Below are positions 8,762 through 16,866 of a stretch of DNA of 64,000 bases, in pieces. The notes under the pieces were generated by a model that was not told the DNA's origin, ran no database searches, and saw nothing but the letters and a program-made list of their open reading frames with translations. Numbering within the stretch: position 1 is the first letter of the stretch; every line of letters begins with the position of its first letter. A program made the translations under genes and the position numbers. The stretch comes from Pyrinomonadaceae bacterium (lineage in GTDB: Bacteria > Acidobacteriota > Blastocatellia > Pyrinomonadales > Pyrinomonadaceae), in contig JANQRU010000006.1 of NCBI GenBank assembly GCA_028284415.1, positions 124,001 to 188,000 of the forward strand. Direction: 5' to 3'.

Positions 8762-9622
8762 TTAATAACTTCCCGCGACGATATTTGATTTAATTCCGCT
8801 TGCTTCCTGTGCGATTTTTACTCCCACAGAAGCTCCGATTCGTGTCGCACCTGCTTCAAACATAGCTCGTGCGTCATCAATTCCCTTCACACCACCTGAG
8901 GCTTTTACACCAAGTGAATGCCCAACAGTTCGACGCATTAAATTTACGTCTTCAACCGTTGCTCCTCCTTTGGCAAATCCTGTTGAGGTTTTAACAAAAT
9001 CCGCACCGGCATTTTTTGAAGCAAGACAAGCTCGAACTTTTTCTTCGTCTGTTAAAAGGGCTGTTTCAATAATTACTTTACACAAAACATTGTTTTCGTG
9101 TGCGGCTTCGGCAACGGCTCTGATGTCATCTTCAACTGTACAATCATCTCCCGATTTTAAAGCCCCAACATTGATGACCATATCAACTTCTTTTGCACCA
9201 TTAAAAATTGCACGTCTTGTTTCATAAGCTTTCACATCAGGCAATGTCGCACCAAGCGGAAAACCAATCACAGTGCAAACAGGCACTCCGCTTCCTTCTA
9301 AAAACTCGGAAGCTTTTTTAACCCATGTAGGATTTACACAAACCGATGCAAAGCCATATTTTGCCGCCTCATCACACAAATGCCGTATGTCATTTTCGCT
9401 TGATTCGGGTTTTAACAGTGTATGATCTATTAAACTTGCCCAATCGTGAGCGGTTGCAGTTTCGCCCAAAACGATTCCGATCCTTTCAGCACCTGCGTCA
9501 ACGATTCTTTCAACATCCGCACGGCAAAATGTCGGACAATAATCATCATCCAGACGAGTTAAAACCAAATCAGTAATTTGTTCAACAAGTTGTTCGTAAT
9601 TTCCGTTTGTTAAATTAGCCAT
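8762..9622 (-). CDS. deoC: Deoxyribose-phosphate aldolase with N-terminal extension
   Basis: DERA cleaves 2-deoxyribose 5-phosphate into glyceraldehyde 3-phosphate and acetaldehyde. The class I aldolase motifs are present: [12 protein letters not shown] (about 61-72), EVDMVINVG with Asp147, [10 protein letters not shown] with the Schiff-base Lys211, and GVKASGGV with Lys240. The DERA core is about 220 residues; this protein has about 58 extra residues in front. They begin with a predicted amphipathic helix ([18 protein letters not shown], 9-26), followed by a Cys-containing linker. That architecture is typical of enzymes targeted into bacterial microcompartments (sugar-phosphate-utilising, SPU, type). 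The start is 2 bases after the rpiB stop, so the two form one operon. No shell genes are in the window. Confidence 0.95.
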   Translation of the reverse strand: MANLTNGNYEQLVEQITDLVLTRLDDDYCPTFCRADVERIVDAGAERIGIVLGETATAHDWASLIDHTLLKPESSENDIRHLCDEAAKYGFASVCVNPTWVKKASEFLEGSGVPVCTVIGFPLGATLPDVKAYETRRAIFNGAKEVDMVINVGALKSGDDCTVEDDIRAVAEAAHENNVLCKVIIETALLTDEEKVRACLASKNAGADFVKTSTGFAKGGATVEDVNLMRRTVGHSLGVKASGGVKGIDDARAMFEAGATRIGASVGVKIAQEASGIKSNIVAGSY

Positions 9623-9624
9623 TT

Positions 9625-10398
9625 TTAATTTTTGTATTGTCGCTCAATCGCATCAATTTTGCCAACTCTTCTTTTGTGGCGGTCTTCGGTTATTTCGTTT
9701 GTCAAAAATGCTGAAACAATATCTTTCACTTCTGCAAATGAATTCTGTCCGCTCCCCAAAGTCAAAACATTTGCCCCATTGTGTTCGCGTGAGTTTTTGG
9801 CAAGTGCGACATTGTAACAAGCTGCGGCGTGAACATTCGGAACTTTGTTTGCTGCCATCGCCGAACCTATTCCCGCACCATCTATAATTATCCCGACGTC
9901 AATATGGCATTGTGAAACTCCTTGAGCAACAGCATGTGCATAATCAGGATAATCAACAGAATCTTTTGAATTAGTGCCAAAATCCCGCACGTGCAAGCCC
10001 AAATCTGTAAGAAAATTTTTCAGCTGCTCTTTCATTTCAAAACCTCCATGGTCGCAACCGACCCCAACACTTTTTACTTTCAGCCCTGCTTTTCGTGAAA
10101 CCTTGCGAACTAAGCTTATGTTTTTTTCCTTAACAAAATCTGCGGCTGAAGGAGTAAGTTTTGCCTTTTCAGCAACGCGAACTTTTGCTCCGCTTTCAAG
10201 TCCTCGAAAATCATCTTCAGTGAGAAGAGACTTCGCCGATTCATCACGATCAAACTCTTTATTCAAATTATCTTCCAAAGAATTCACAACCACATGCTCA
10301 GGCAAATTTTCTTCATATTTTTCTTCAATCGGAACACTATCCAAAACTTGCCTTACAAGTTCACGAATCTGATTTCTGCTTTGTTTGTTATCTGCCAT
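9625..10398 (-). CDS. rpiB: RpiB/LacAB-type sugar-phosphate isomerase with N-terminal extension
   Basis: The family interconverts ribose 5-phosphate and ribulose 5-phosphate. The catalytic domain is about 110-250: [11 protein letters not shown] (113-123), [25 protein letters not shown] (172-185), NVHAAACY and [10 protein letters not shown]. In the usual 'CGTGIG' motif the catalytic Cys is replaced by Asp173 here. About 108 residues precede the core: an amphipathic helix [11 protein letters not shown] (9-19) that looks like a microcompartment encapsulation peptide, an acidic linker, and a segment [20 protein letters not shown] (71-90) resembling one that recurs in microcompartment-associated enzymes. 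The gene is first in the operon with deoC and diverges from hpt. The RpiB fold is clear; the exact substrate is not. Confidence 0.93.
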   Translation of the reverse strand: MADNKQSRNQIRELVRQVLDSVPIEEKYEENLPEHVVVNSLEDNLNKEFDRDESAKSLLTEDDFRGLESGAKVRVAEKAKLTPSAADFVKEKNISLVRKVSRKAGLKVKSVGVGCDHGGFEMKEQLKNFLTDLGLHVRDFGTNSKDSVDYPDYAHAVAQGVSQCHIDVGIIIDGAGIGSAMAANKVPNVHAAACYNVALAKNSREHNGANVLTLGSGQNSFAEVKDIVSAFLTNEITEDRHKRRVGKIDAIERQYKN

Positions 10399-10479
10399 AA
10401 ATTCAAAAACTTATAATTTTCACTTGTCAGCAATTACTTCTTGAAATAGTATTGCCAAATACACTTTCAATCAAATATC

Positions 10480-10484
10480 GGAGG
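10480..10484 (+). promoter_or_regulatory. Shine-Dalgarno deciding a GTG start for hpt
   Basis: GGAGG at 10480-10484 is 6 bases before a GTG at 10491. The longer reading from TTG at 10452 would place this site inside the coding region, so the GTG is preferred. Confidence 0.75.
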
Positions 10485-10490
10485 CAAGTT

Positions 10491-11060
10491 GTGGAAACTC
10501 AAACAGCTAAAAATGAAACTGAATTCACAAGTTCAAATCTGGAAACAATGTATTCTGCTGAAGAAATTACAGCGAGGGTAAAAGAATTAGGTAAACAAAT
10601 CACAGAGGAATATGCTGATAAAGATTTGGTTTTAGTTGGCGTATTGAAAGGCTCTTGTGTTTTTATGGCTGATCTTATGCGTGAAATTGATTTGCCGATG
10701 GCGATAGATTTTATGGCGGTTGCAAGCTATAAAGGAACGCAATCTTCGGGCGATGTTGAGATATTAAAAGATTTAACTAAGCCGATTCGCGGAAAAGATG
10801 TGATTGTCTGTGAAGACATAATTGATACGGGTTTAACTCTTACAAGACTTGTTGAAATTCTCGGCACACGCGGTGCGAATTCTATTAAGATTGCTACTCT
10901 TTTAGACAAACCCGAACCGCGTATCAACAAAGATTTGAAAGTTGATTTTTGCGGCTTTACTATCCCAAATAAATTTGTTGTCGGATACGGTCTTGATGTT
11001 GAAGGAAGATTTCGCAATTTGCCGTTTATCGCTGTCGTTAAAAACCCCGATCTACTCTAA
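10491..11060 (+). CDS. hpt: Hypoxanthine phosphoribosyltransferase
   Basis: Purine salvage: converts hypoxanthine (and usually guanine) plus PRPP to IMP/GMP in the cytoplasm. With the GTG start it is 189 residues, close to the family norm of about 180. Visible motifs are the N-terminal MYSAEEITARVKELGKQI, VGVLKGSCVFMADL, the flexible-loop region SYKGTQSSGDVEI, and the PRPP-binding signature VIVCEDIIDTGLTL. KIATLLDKPEPR and VGYGLDVEGRFRNLP complete the core. It diverges from rpiB and has its own Shine-Dalgarno. An AraC-type gene follows after 21 bases, but no functional link is apparent. Confidence 0.96.
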   Translation: METQTAKNETEFTSSNLETMYSAEEITARVKELGKQITEEYADKDLVLVGVLKGSCVFMADLMREIDLPMAIDFMAVASYKGTQSSGDVEILKDLTKPIRGKDVIVCEDIIDTGLTLTRLVEILGTRGANSIKIATLLDKPEPRINKDLKVDFCGFTIPNKFVVGYGLDVEGRFRNLPFIAVVKNPDLL

Positions 11061-11081
11061 AAAAATTTCGTATAAGTTTTT

Positions 11082-11882
11082 ATGTTAAAAATAGAAACTT
11101 TTTATAAACCGATTCAGCCTGATACTTCCGATGATTTAAAAGGTGCTTTAACCTATCATGAATATCCTGTTTCAAAAGACCTAAAGAATTTTATTCACTG
11201 CTTTTGGACTCTTTCAACGTCGAAATCTTCAAACATAAAGAAAGCCAGCTATCGGATAATTCCCGATGGCTGTTTTGATTTGTTGATTGATTGCCAATCA
11301 AACGATGGCTTGTTGGCTTCGACAACCTCAAACACGTATTCAATCGTCGGGTTTGATGAAACTGTAAACTTCTTCGGCATACGTTTTCTTCCCGCTTGCA
11401 TACATTATTTTTTTCCTTTCCAGTTGTCCGAATTTGTCAATACAATTATTCCAAGCAAAGAGATTTTTGATAAAAGCCTTGCCGAATTGGAGGATTTGAT
11501 TCTCTCAGCCGAAGATGTTCCGACTCGTCTCAAAAATGCAGAGAATTTCTTGCGTAAGCAGATAAAGAACGAAGTTCCTGATAAAAGATTCTTAAATGCA
11601 CTCGACAAAATCTTAAAAGCTGATGGGAATATACATATAGAAAAAGAAGCATCGGAATATATAAGTTCGCGGCATTTGCGTAGGCTTTTTAAGCATTACA
11701 TCGGTTTCACTCCAAAGGTTTTCTCACGCATTATACGTTTTCAAACTAATTTGGAATTCATGCTCAAACACCATGAAAAAGACTATATCCACCCTAATTC
11801 AAGCTATTATGACCAATCTCATTTTATCAATGAATTCAAGAAATTTTACGGTTTAACTCCGACCGAATTTCTAAAAAAATAA
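11082..11882 (+). CDS. AraC-family transcriptional regulator
   Basis: 266 residues. The C-terminal third carries the two helix-turn-helix units of the AraC/XylS family: 'SEYISSRHLRRLFKHYIGFT' then FQTNLEFMLK and YYDQSHFINEFKKFYGLTPT, ending in TEFLKK. The N-terminal about 160 residues resemble the DUF6597-type sensor domain of small AraC proteins (LKNFIHCFWTLS, YRIIPDGCFDLLID, SIVGFDETVNFFGIRFLP). The ligand is not predictable. It starts 21 bases after hpt without a strong Shine-Dalgarno and is followed after about 90 bases by the VOC gene on the same strand, which could be a target. Confidence 0.92.
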   Translation: MLKIETFYKPIQPDTSDDLKGALTYHEYPVSKDLKNFIHCFWTLSTSKSSNIKKASYRIIPDGCFDLLIDCQSNDGLLASTTSNTYSIVGFDETVNFFGIRFLPACIHYFFPFQLSEFVNTIIPSKEIFDKSLAELEDLILSAEDVPTRLKNAENFLRKQIKNEVPDKRFLNALDKILKADGNIHIEKEASEYISSRHLRRLFKHYIGFTPKVFSRIIRFQTNLEFMLKHHEKDYIHPNSSYYDQSHFINEFKKFYGLTPTEFLKK

Positions 11883-11973
11883 TCTTGTCCGTTTTTTCCA
11901 ATAACTTTTCGTTGCATTGAAATATGATGTATTTGTCTTTGAGAAAAATAAGAATTTTAGGAGATAAAAAAAT

Positions 11974-12345
11974 ATGTCATTTTACAACGGAACTATCATT
12001 TCAAAACTACAGGAAACAAAAGAATTTTATACGCAAACTCTTGGCTTTTCGGTCAAGTTTGAAAATGATTGGTTTATTTTATTGGAAAAAGAAGGACGCG
12101 AACTAGCGTTTATGTTGCCAAACCTCGATTTCCAACACAAAATTTTTCACGGTGAATTACAAGGACAAGGGACTTGGATTGCAATGGAGGTCGAAGATTT
12201 GGAAGGAGAATATGAAAGAATTAAAAACTCTAACATTGAAATACTTGTCGAACTACGCAAGGAAGACTGGGGAGAAACACATTTTACAATCGCTGACCCA
12301 AATGGAATCGGAATAGATTTTGTCCGATACAATCCGGACGAATAG
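11974..12345 (+). CDS. VOC (glyoxalase/bleomycin-resistance/dioxygenase) family protein
   Basis: A single 123-residue VOC module: 'SFYNGTIISKLQETKEFYTQ' then TLGFSVKFENDWFILLEKEGRELAFML, 'GTWIAMEVEDLEGEYERIKN' and ending ADPNGIGIDFVRYNP. This paired beta-alpha-beta-beta-beta fold binds metals or small hydrophobic ligands, and proteins of this size often confer resistance or act as isomerases. The substrate cannot be read from sequence. The ATG follows AGGAGAT by a suitable distance; an upstream overlapping ORF is a shadow. A short piece resembling its C-terminus survives at 16787-16819, suggesting a past duplication. Confidence 0.9.
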   Translation: MSFYNGTIISKLQETKEFYTQTLGFSVKFENDWFILLEKEGRELAFMLPNLDFQHKIFHGELQGQGTWIAMEVEDLEGEYERIKNSNIEILVELRKEDWGETHFTIADPNGIGIDFVRYNPDE

Positions 12346-12361
12346 GCTATTGTTTATTATT

Positions 12362-12652
12362 CTAAGTTTGCAAAATTTTCAAAATTGCACACGAAACCTC
12401 AATGACTCCAGGAAGATTTCATTAGAAATTTTCCCGAAGTTTTCCTGAATTATTTCCGATGTATTTATCTAATGTTTTGGAGTCTTTTACATAAGACTGT
12501 GTGCGATAAATGCCGTCCATAGCTCGTGCCATTTTTGCGTTTTCAAGATACCGCGTTTCAAGCAAATCCGAAATGTGAGCCTCACGTGTAAAATGCACAA
12601 AATCTTCGATTAAATCTATTCTAACTTCCCCGTTTATCTCACAAGCAGTCAT
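12362..12652 (-). pseudogene. DUF4286-type protein interrupted by two consecutive in-frame stops
   Basis: The open part encodes 76 residues from ATG 12652 to a TAA at 12424-12422. It is clearly paralogous to the intact 93-residue DUF4286 protein at 18382-18663 (shared pattern: HISDLLETRYLENAKMAR against HIPDLMKTGHFFDAKFVK; LDKYIGNNSGKLRENF against LDKYLENDAESLREDF). Directly after LRENF come TAA and TGA. The same frame then continues as NLPGVIEVSCAILKILQT, which aligns with NFPAGIEISRKIQEQ of the intact copy, to a TAG at 12364-12362. The missing two codons correspond to Ile-Glu. This is either a recently broken gene or a stably shortened one; sequencing error is possible. Confidence 0.7.
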
Positions 12653-12718
12653 TTTTTGTTTGTATCACACTTTTAAAAGCAATGTTGAACAATAAAATCA
12701 ACTTCAACTCCTGAAATT

Positions 12719-14203
12719 CTATTTTCTCGTTTTGAATTTCATGGTGTAATTTTGCAATGGATACGCTCCATCTTTTGTTCTAAACCATAAACCATTAAGC
12801 ACAAATTCATATTCCCAATCAGGCTTGAGTTTTACTTCTATTTTCAATGATGTACCGGTTTCATTGAAGCCAATTACTTTAACAATCGGATAGCTTGATT
12901 TTCCACCTTTTCCTTGTCTTATAGAACGTGGGTTTACGGCAATTTCTGTATCAAGTGGTTTGTCGAAGTTTATTGTTAGCTGTGTGATATTCGGGTCAAC
13001 ATCCTGTGCCTCATTGGCAAAAGGCGACATACTCATGACGTGTGGAGACATTTGCTCAAATGTTTTAGCTTTGCGGTCGATGTGTTTTGAGAGTTCATCA
13101 AAATAACCTATAACCAACGGAAATAGTGAGCGAAAGGTTGAGAAACTTTTACGACTGTTTTCATAAGCCCCAAGAAGTGAAACCAGTTCCTCTATCCAAA
13201 TAAAACCTCTGTTTCGTTCAGTTATCAATCGATTGTAGGCTGCTTTAGGGTTATTTGCTTCATGTTCAAGTATGTAGCGGATTACTGACGCTCGCACAAG
13301 CGATTCTATAACTATGCTTTCCCAGTTACCATAGCCAATAAGCCTGACTCTATTTCGAACTGAGGCAAATACTTTCTCTCCAGCTGGTTTAAATTTCTCT
13401 TTATTGGCGAAAAATAAAGGGTTGACGAATGAATGACAAAATTCGTGAATGAGTGTTGCCAGATGGCTTTCTCCGTAAACAGGCAGTCCGTCATTATCTA
13501 CTCGCCTAGTGGTGATAATCGCATATATATCTTTCTTTTTTTCTGAAAACACGACTTCAGGACCGTAATTTCCCCTGCTATCCAACACAATATATACATA
13601 AGATGTGCCATTTGGCAGTTCGCCATAGTATCTGTGATACCAATCAAAATCTACTTTATCAAGTACAGGTTGAAATCTTTTTTCAACTGTCGCATAAAAA
13701 TCCTTTTGGGATTCAAAGAAACCTTCGCAATCGGCATCCTTGTAAAATTGCCTGAGAAGCTTCACAAATTTTTCGGCTTTTTCTATATTTCCCCAACGCC
13801 CATCAAGTGCTCCATCCTTAAAAGCTTCTTGAAATGGTATTCGTGGCTTAAGTTCGGGCGGTTGGCTAAGATGCACCGCCATTGTCATTACGGCATCATA
13901 CGCGACGCCGTGGTCTTTTCTGAGTTCTTTTAAAAAAGTTATTGCCGAATGTTGCTTATATTTTTCAAAGTGTCTATCAATGTCATCGGAATACCTTTTA
14001 ATAGTTTTATTTGAATATTCTTCAAAACCCGCAAGGCGTGCAACTATTGTGAAAAGCTCAACACGCCGATCAACTTTTGCTTTTTTATTGAATGTCTCGT
14101 CTTGAACTTTTTTCGGAGTTTCAACTGTTTCAGCCGCGATTGATACTGTCAGCAACAATAAAATACTTCCGTACAAAAAACATTGGGTTATAAATTTGTT
14201 CAT
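12719..14203 (-). CDS. Exported DUF4932-type protein with a zinc-protease HExxH motif and C-terminal Ig-like domain
   Basis: 494 residues with a signal peptide (about 1-24, SIAAE). The central region carries LIHEFCHSFVNPLF, an HExxH motif (H253, E254, H257) as in gluzincin-type metallopeptidases and the DUF4932 family. The last about 105 residues form a beta-rich Ig-like (Big_5-type) domain: DPNITQLTINFDKPLD, 'TGTSLKIEVKLKPDWEYEFV' and YTMKFKTRK. It starts 8 bases after the end of blaR1 and is probably the third gene of the blaI-blaR1 operon, hence likely induced by the BlaR/BlaI switch. A decayed copy of its N-terminal coding region lies at 16313-16412. Proteolytic activity and substrate are inferred, not shown. 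Confidence 0.88.
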   Translation of the reverse strand: MNKFITQCFLYGSILLLLTVSIAAETVETPKKVQDETFNKKAKVDRRVELFTIVARLAGFEEYSNKTIKRYSDDIDRHFEKYKQHSAITFLKELRKDHGVAYDAVMTMAVHLSQPPELKPRIPFQEAFKDGALDGRWGNIEKAEKFVKLLRQFYKDADCEGFFESQKDFYATVEKRFQPVLDKVDFDWYHRYYGELPNGTSYVYIVLDSRGNYGPEVVFSEKKKDIYAIITTRRVDNDGLPVYGESHLATLIHEFCHSFVNPLFFANKEKFKPAGEKVFASVRNRVRLIGYGNWESIVIESLVRASVIRYILEHEANNPKAAYNRLITERNRGFIWIEELVSLLGAYENSRKSFSTFRSLFPLVIGYFDELSKHIDRKAKTFEQMSPHVMSMSPFANEAQDVDPNITQLTINFDKPLDTEIAVNPRSIRQGKGGKSSYPIVKVIGFNETGTSLKIEVKLKPDWEYEFVLNGLWFRTKDGAYPLQNYTMKFKTRK

Positions 14204-14211
14204 ATTTAATT

Positions 14212-15780
14212 CTACTTGGAGATAATCCCTGCTTGTCTGGCAATAGTCTCGTCTTTCTTAGCTTGCATTTTAGCCAATTGCTTTCGGTATTCGGCATCAG
14301 CCTTTTGTCGTTTAAGCTCCTTTTCAGCTAATTTCTTACGGTATTTAGCATCCAACTTCATCCGATTGTTAATATCTTCAGTTCGCTTATCCTCCTTTTT
14401 AGCCCGTCGCTTTTGCCGTTCGGCATCAGTCTTTTGTCGTTTGGGAATATCTTCAACTCGCGTGATCTCCAATTCAGTTCGTTGTTTTTCGGGTTGTAAC
14501 TTTCCAAAGTCACTTTCTGCTTGCAACTTTTCATTTTGAATTTCGCTTGAACCATCCGTCTGGGGCTTATAGCCTTTAATTCTAAAACGTTTTTTGTTGG
14601 TTCTATTATTTCTCTTTCTTATATAATAATTGTGCCTGCGGTAGTCGTTTTTGCTGATTTCATTTTCAGAATTGTCAATAAAATTTTCTTTTGGAGAATT
14701 GGTTTTAGTCTTTGTCTTTACGCTTGATGATGCTTGAGTAATTGAAGATTGCCTCACAGCCTGAATGGGAGCAATTGCCAAGACCAAGAAACTTGCCGCC
14801 AGTGCGATGCTTGTAATTGTCCAAAGTCCTACTCTTCCTCGCCGTTGATGACCATTAAGAATGGCTGAGAGGCGGATCGACAAATCGCTTCGGTTCGCCA
14901 TGCCGAGAGTAATTGGTGTAGAGGGCTTCGACAGTCTTTGGGCTAATGACAATAACTGATCAGCATACTCGATGCTTTCAGAGCATTGGATTACGGCATC
15001 GTCACAGGCACGTTCAGCCTCAAGACATAAACGTCGCCAGACTACCCAGATGAGAGGATGAAACCAATAGATCGCATAAACTGTACGAGCCACCAACTGA
15101 ATAAACCAATCGCCCCGCCTAACATGCTCCAGTTCGTGAACAAGAACACGGCGAAGATCATCTTCACTCCACTGGCGAGCATCTGAGGGAAACAAAACTA
15201 CCGGACGCCAGATGCCGCAAGTAAAAGGCGTTTTGATATCCTCGTGCAGTAATACTTCAACTTTTCGGCGAATGCCGCATTCGGAAGCCAGTGATTTCAT
15301 GTACTCATGCAGCTCCAGCCATGGCACTCCGTCTCGCCGAAGTCGCCAAAGCTGCCAGAGATTTATAAGAAGTGATACGAACAAAAGAAAAACCCCGACT
15401 GCCCAAACAAAGCGGACTATTTTCGCCAGTGAAATTGGTAACCAGTCGCCACTATCCAGATTTCTTTGCTCAGAAGAATTACCTATGTTAGGTATCAGAT
15501 TCTTTGAAGGAGGGACAGCACTTAGCTCAGAAATAGAATTTTCCGAGTAACTAATGGGAACTTCTATAGTCATTTCGGGCATTATCACAACAATGATAGG
15601 AAGCGAAAGCAATGCAGCAAATGTTGCCGCTAGAATAATATGACGTATGGACGCGCGTGCGTTTCTAAACAGCCATGCCAAAGTTAAACCAAAAACCAGG
15701 ACGATAGTTCCTTTTGCCAGAATTGAAAGTTCAACCTGGCTACTTAAAATAAATATCGCCTCGTTAAATTTCGATATCAT
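14212..15780 (-). CDS. BlaR1/MecR1-type membrane antirepressor metallopeptidase (M56)
   Basis: 522 residues. N-terminal membrane segments (about 20-65 and 125-145) precede the M56 peptidase signature VLVHELEHVRRGDW (H215, E216, H219) and YWFHPLIWVVWRRLCLEAER with the third zinc-ligand region, then a membrane segment near 325-345. The family senses an envelope signal and cleaves a BlaI/MecI repressor. There is no penicillin-binding sensor domain. Instead the cytoplasmic or periplasmic tail (about 350-522) is highly charged, with repeated 'RQKxDAExRKxLAKxxxKK'-like units, probably a coiled coil. It overlaps blaI by 4 bases, so translation is coupled. The inducer is unknown and need not be a beta-lactam. 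Confidence 0.93.
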   Translation of the reverse strand: MISKFNEAIFILSSQVELSILAKGTIVLVFGLTLAWLFRNARASIRHIILAATFAALLSLPIIVVIMPEMTIEVPISYSENSISELSAVPPSKNLIPNIGNSSEQRNLDSGDWLPISLAKIVRFVWAVGVFLLFVSLLINLWQLWRLRRDGVPWLELHEYMKSLASECGIRRKVEVLLHEDIKTPFTCGIWRPVVLFPSDARQWSEDDLRRVLVHELEHVRRGDWFIQLVARTVYAIYWFHPLIWVVWRRLCLEAERACDDAVIQCSESIEYADQLLSLAQRLSKPSTPITLGMANRSDLSIRLSAILNGHQRRGRVGLWTITSIALAASFLVLAIAPIQAVRQSSITQASSSVKTKTKTNSPKENFIDNSENEISKNDYRRHNYYIRKRNNRTNKKRFRIKGYKPQTDGSSEIQNEKLQAESDFGKLQPEKQRTELEITRVEDIPKRQKTDAERQKRRAKKEDKRTEDINNRMKLDAKYRKKLAEKELKRQKADAEYRKQLAKMQAKKDETIARQAGIISK

Positions 15781-16169
15781 TCTTTTCCCCTTTCTTTACG
15801 GGCTTTATTAATCTCATCATGCAAGGCGTCGAGTTCATCATCGGTCCATTTTTCTTGTTTCAGTAATGCTGCAACGGTCTCGCTCGGCGAGCCGCCAAAA
15901 AAGACTTGCATAATTTTACGGAGAGCACTACGTTGAGCTATAACCCGTGATTTTGTCGGCAAATAAACATATCGCAACCCTTCTTCACGATGCTGGATAA
16001 AGCCCTTAGCTTCGAGCCTAACAAGCATTGCCCGGACCGCTGAGTAGCTGGGTGGATCTGAAAGGCGTTCGCGGATGTCTCCAACAGATGCGTAATCTCC
16101 GATGGCAAAAAGAATATCCATAATCTCACGCTCTCTTCGAGTAAGTTTTTCATGCGGTGGTGACTTCAT
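15777..16169 (-). CDS. BlaI/MecI/CopY-family repressor
   Basis: A 130-residue winged-helix repressor. KLTRREREIMDILFAIGDYA at the N-terminus, followed by 'SYSAVRAMLVRLEAKGFIQH' (recognition helix and wing), is characteristic. The C-terminal dimerisation part contains GSPSETVAALLKQEKWTDDE. In this family the partner M56 protease inactivates the repressor to free the operon. It is the first gene of a 3-gene operon (repressor, protease, DUF4932 protein); a perfect palindrome with a direct repeat lies 31-59 bases upstream of its start and is the probable operator. Confidence 0.94.
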   Translation of the reverse strand: MKSPPHEKLTRREREIMDILFAIGDYASVGDIRERLSDPPSYSAVRAMLVRLEAKGFIQHREEGLRYVYLPTKSRVIAQRSALRKIMQVFFGGSPSETVAALLKQEKWTDDELDALHDEINKARKERGKE

Positions 16170-16199
16170 GCTTAAATTGCTCCAACTTTGTGTGCTAGC

Positions 16200-16228
16200 T
16201 TTGTAGCATACTGCTACGTTTGTAGCAT
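16200..16228 (-). promoter_or_regulatory. Probable BlaI-family operator
   Basis: GTAGCA (16203-16208), 3-base spacer, TGCTAC (16212-16217) is a perfect dyad. The 10-mer TTTGTAGCAT occurs twice (16200-16209 and 16219-16228). Position just upstream of the repressor gene fits autoregulation; GTA/TAC arms resemble the TACA-TGTA core of BlaI/MecI operators. Confidence 0.6.
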
Positions 16229-16312
16229 GTCAAGTCAAACTTGTTTTTTCCTTTGAAAATGAACGTATGAAACAGGCAAATCAGGGGAAAACTAAACACA
16301 GCGGTCAACTTT

Positions 16313-16412
16313 CTACTTTAACTTGGAGTGTATGATTTTGCATTTTTCCGAAGATTTAACTGTTTTAGCCACAATTGATGTCGTCAACCAAGCCAAAATA
16401 CTTCCATGTAAA
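16313..16412 (-). pseudogene. Remnant of a DUF4932-gene N-terminal region
   Basis: Read on the minus strand this gives FLHGSILAWLTTSIVAKTVK and then SSEK, aligning without gaps to FLYGSILLLLTVSIAAETVE and TPKK of the intact protein at 12719-14203. A stop follows about ten codons later and no downstream DUF4932 sequence is seen. The start codon region is degenerate. It lies in the same orientation as the intact gene, on the other side of blaR1-blaI. Confidence 0.65.
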
Positions 16413-16415
16413 AAA

Positions 16416-16610
16416 TTATCCACTGATTAGATACCTATCAAAAAAATCCACAACTTTTGGATAGAGTCCTAAACGATTTTCTAACCTTGAGATTCCATAT
16501 TCCCTGTTTTCATAAAGTTTGTATTCGTAACGAATATTCGCTTTTTCAGAGCCTAAGCTAATTGTTCAGCTTCGGTGTATAGAATTCGTGGATCGTTTTG
16601 CCGAGGATTA
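16416..16610 (-). pseudogene. 3' fragment of an alpha/beta-hydrolase (S9-like peptidase) gene, frameshifted
   Basis: The minus strand encodes NIRYEYKLYENREYGISRLE, then NRLGLYPKVVDFFDRYLISG and a TAA at 16418-16416. This is the usual C-terminus of S9/dienelactone-hydrolase-like proteins, with the catalytic His apparently lost (typical H-G-x-S/F replaced by EYGIS). About 50 bases upstream the frame shifts; the preceding frame reads PRQNDPRILYTEAEQLA, also typical of this family. The rest of the gene is absent. Confidence 0.55.
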
Positions 16611-16786
16611 CAAAAAGCAGAGTTTTGATTTTATCAACTTTATAAATTGGCGAGATTGAGCGTACTAATTCCGAATGGTAAGTCTAAATGCGTGTAACAT
16701 TTGTCGCGGAATTGAAAACAAGTGCGAGTTTAAATGCATCGTTTGAAAATCGTAGTTTTCTTGTCAAACCTTTTCCCAAAAGCAGC

Positions 16787-16819
16787 ATTGATCTTGTTCG
16801 ATACAATCCCTATCAATAA
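16787..16819 (+). pseudogene. Possible remnant of a VOC-protein C-terminus
   Basis: The plus strand reads IDLVRYNPYQ followed by TAA, against IDFVRYNPDE-stop in the VOC protein at 11974. The nucleotide match is close over about 23 bases. Upstream similarity is not evident, so this is tentative. Confidence 0.4.
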
Positions 16820-16827
16820 ATGAAAAA

Positions 16828-16866
16828 GGGATGTTTTTGAGATTTATCCAAATTCAAAAACATCCC
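16828..16866. terminator. Strong hairpin (bidirectional terminator candidate)
   Basis: Perfect 13-bp inverted repeat (GGGATGTTTTTGA at 16828-16840, TCAAAAACATCCC at 16854-16866) with a 13-nt loop. It lies about 70 bases beyond the stop of the minus-strand gene at 16938 and could terminate it. T-rich sequence follows only loosely. Confidence 0.55.

Noticed and set aside
10452-10490. Longer hpt start at TTG 10452
   Set aside because: A consensus GGAGG lies inside this stretch, 6 bases before GTG 10491, and the resulting length fits the family.
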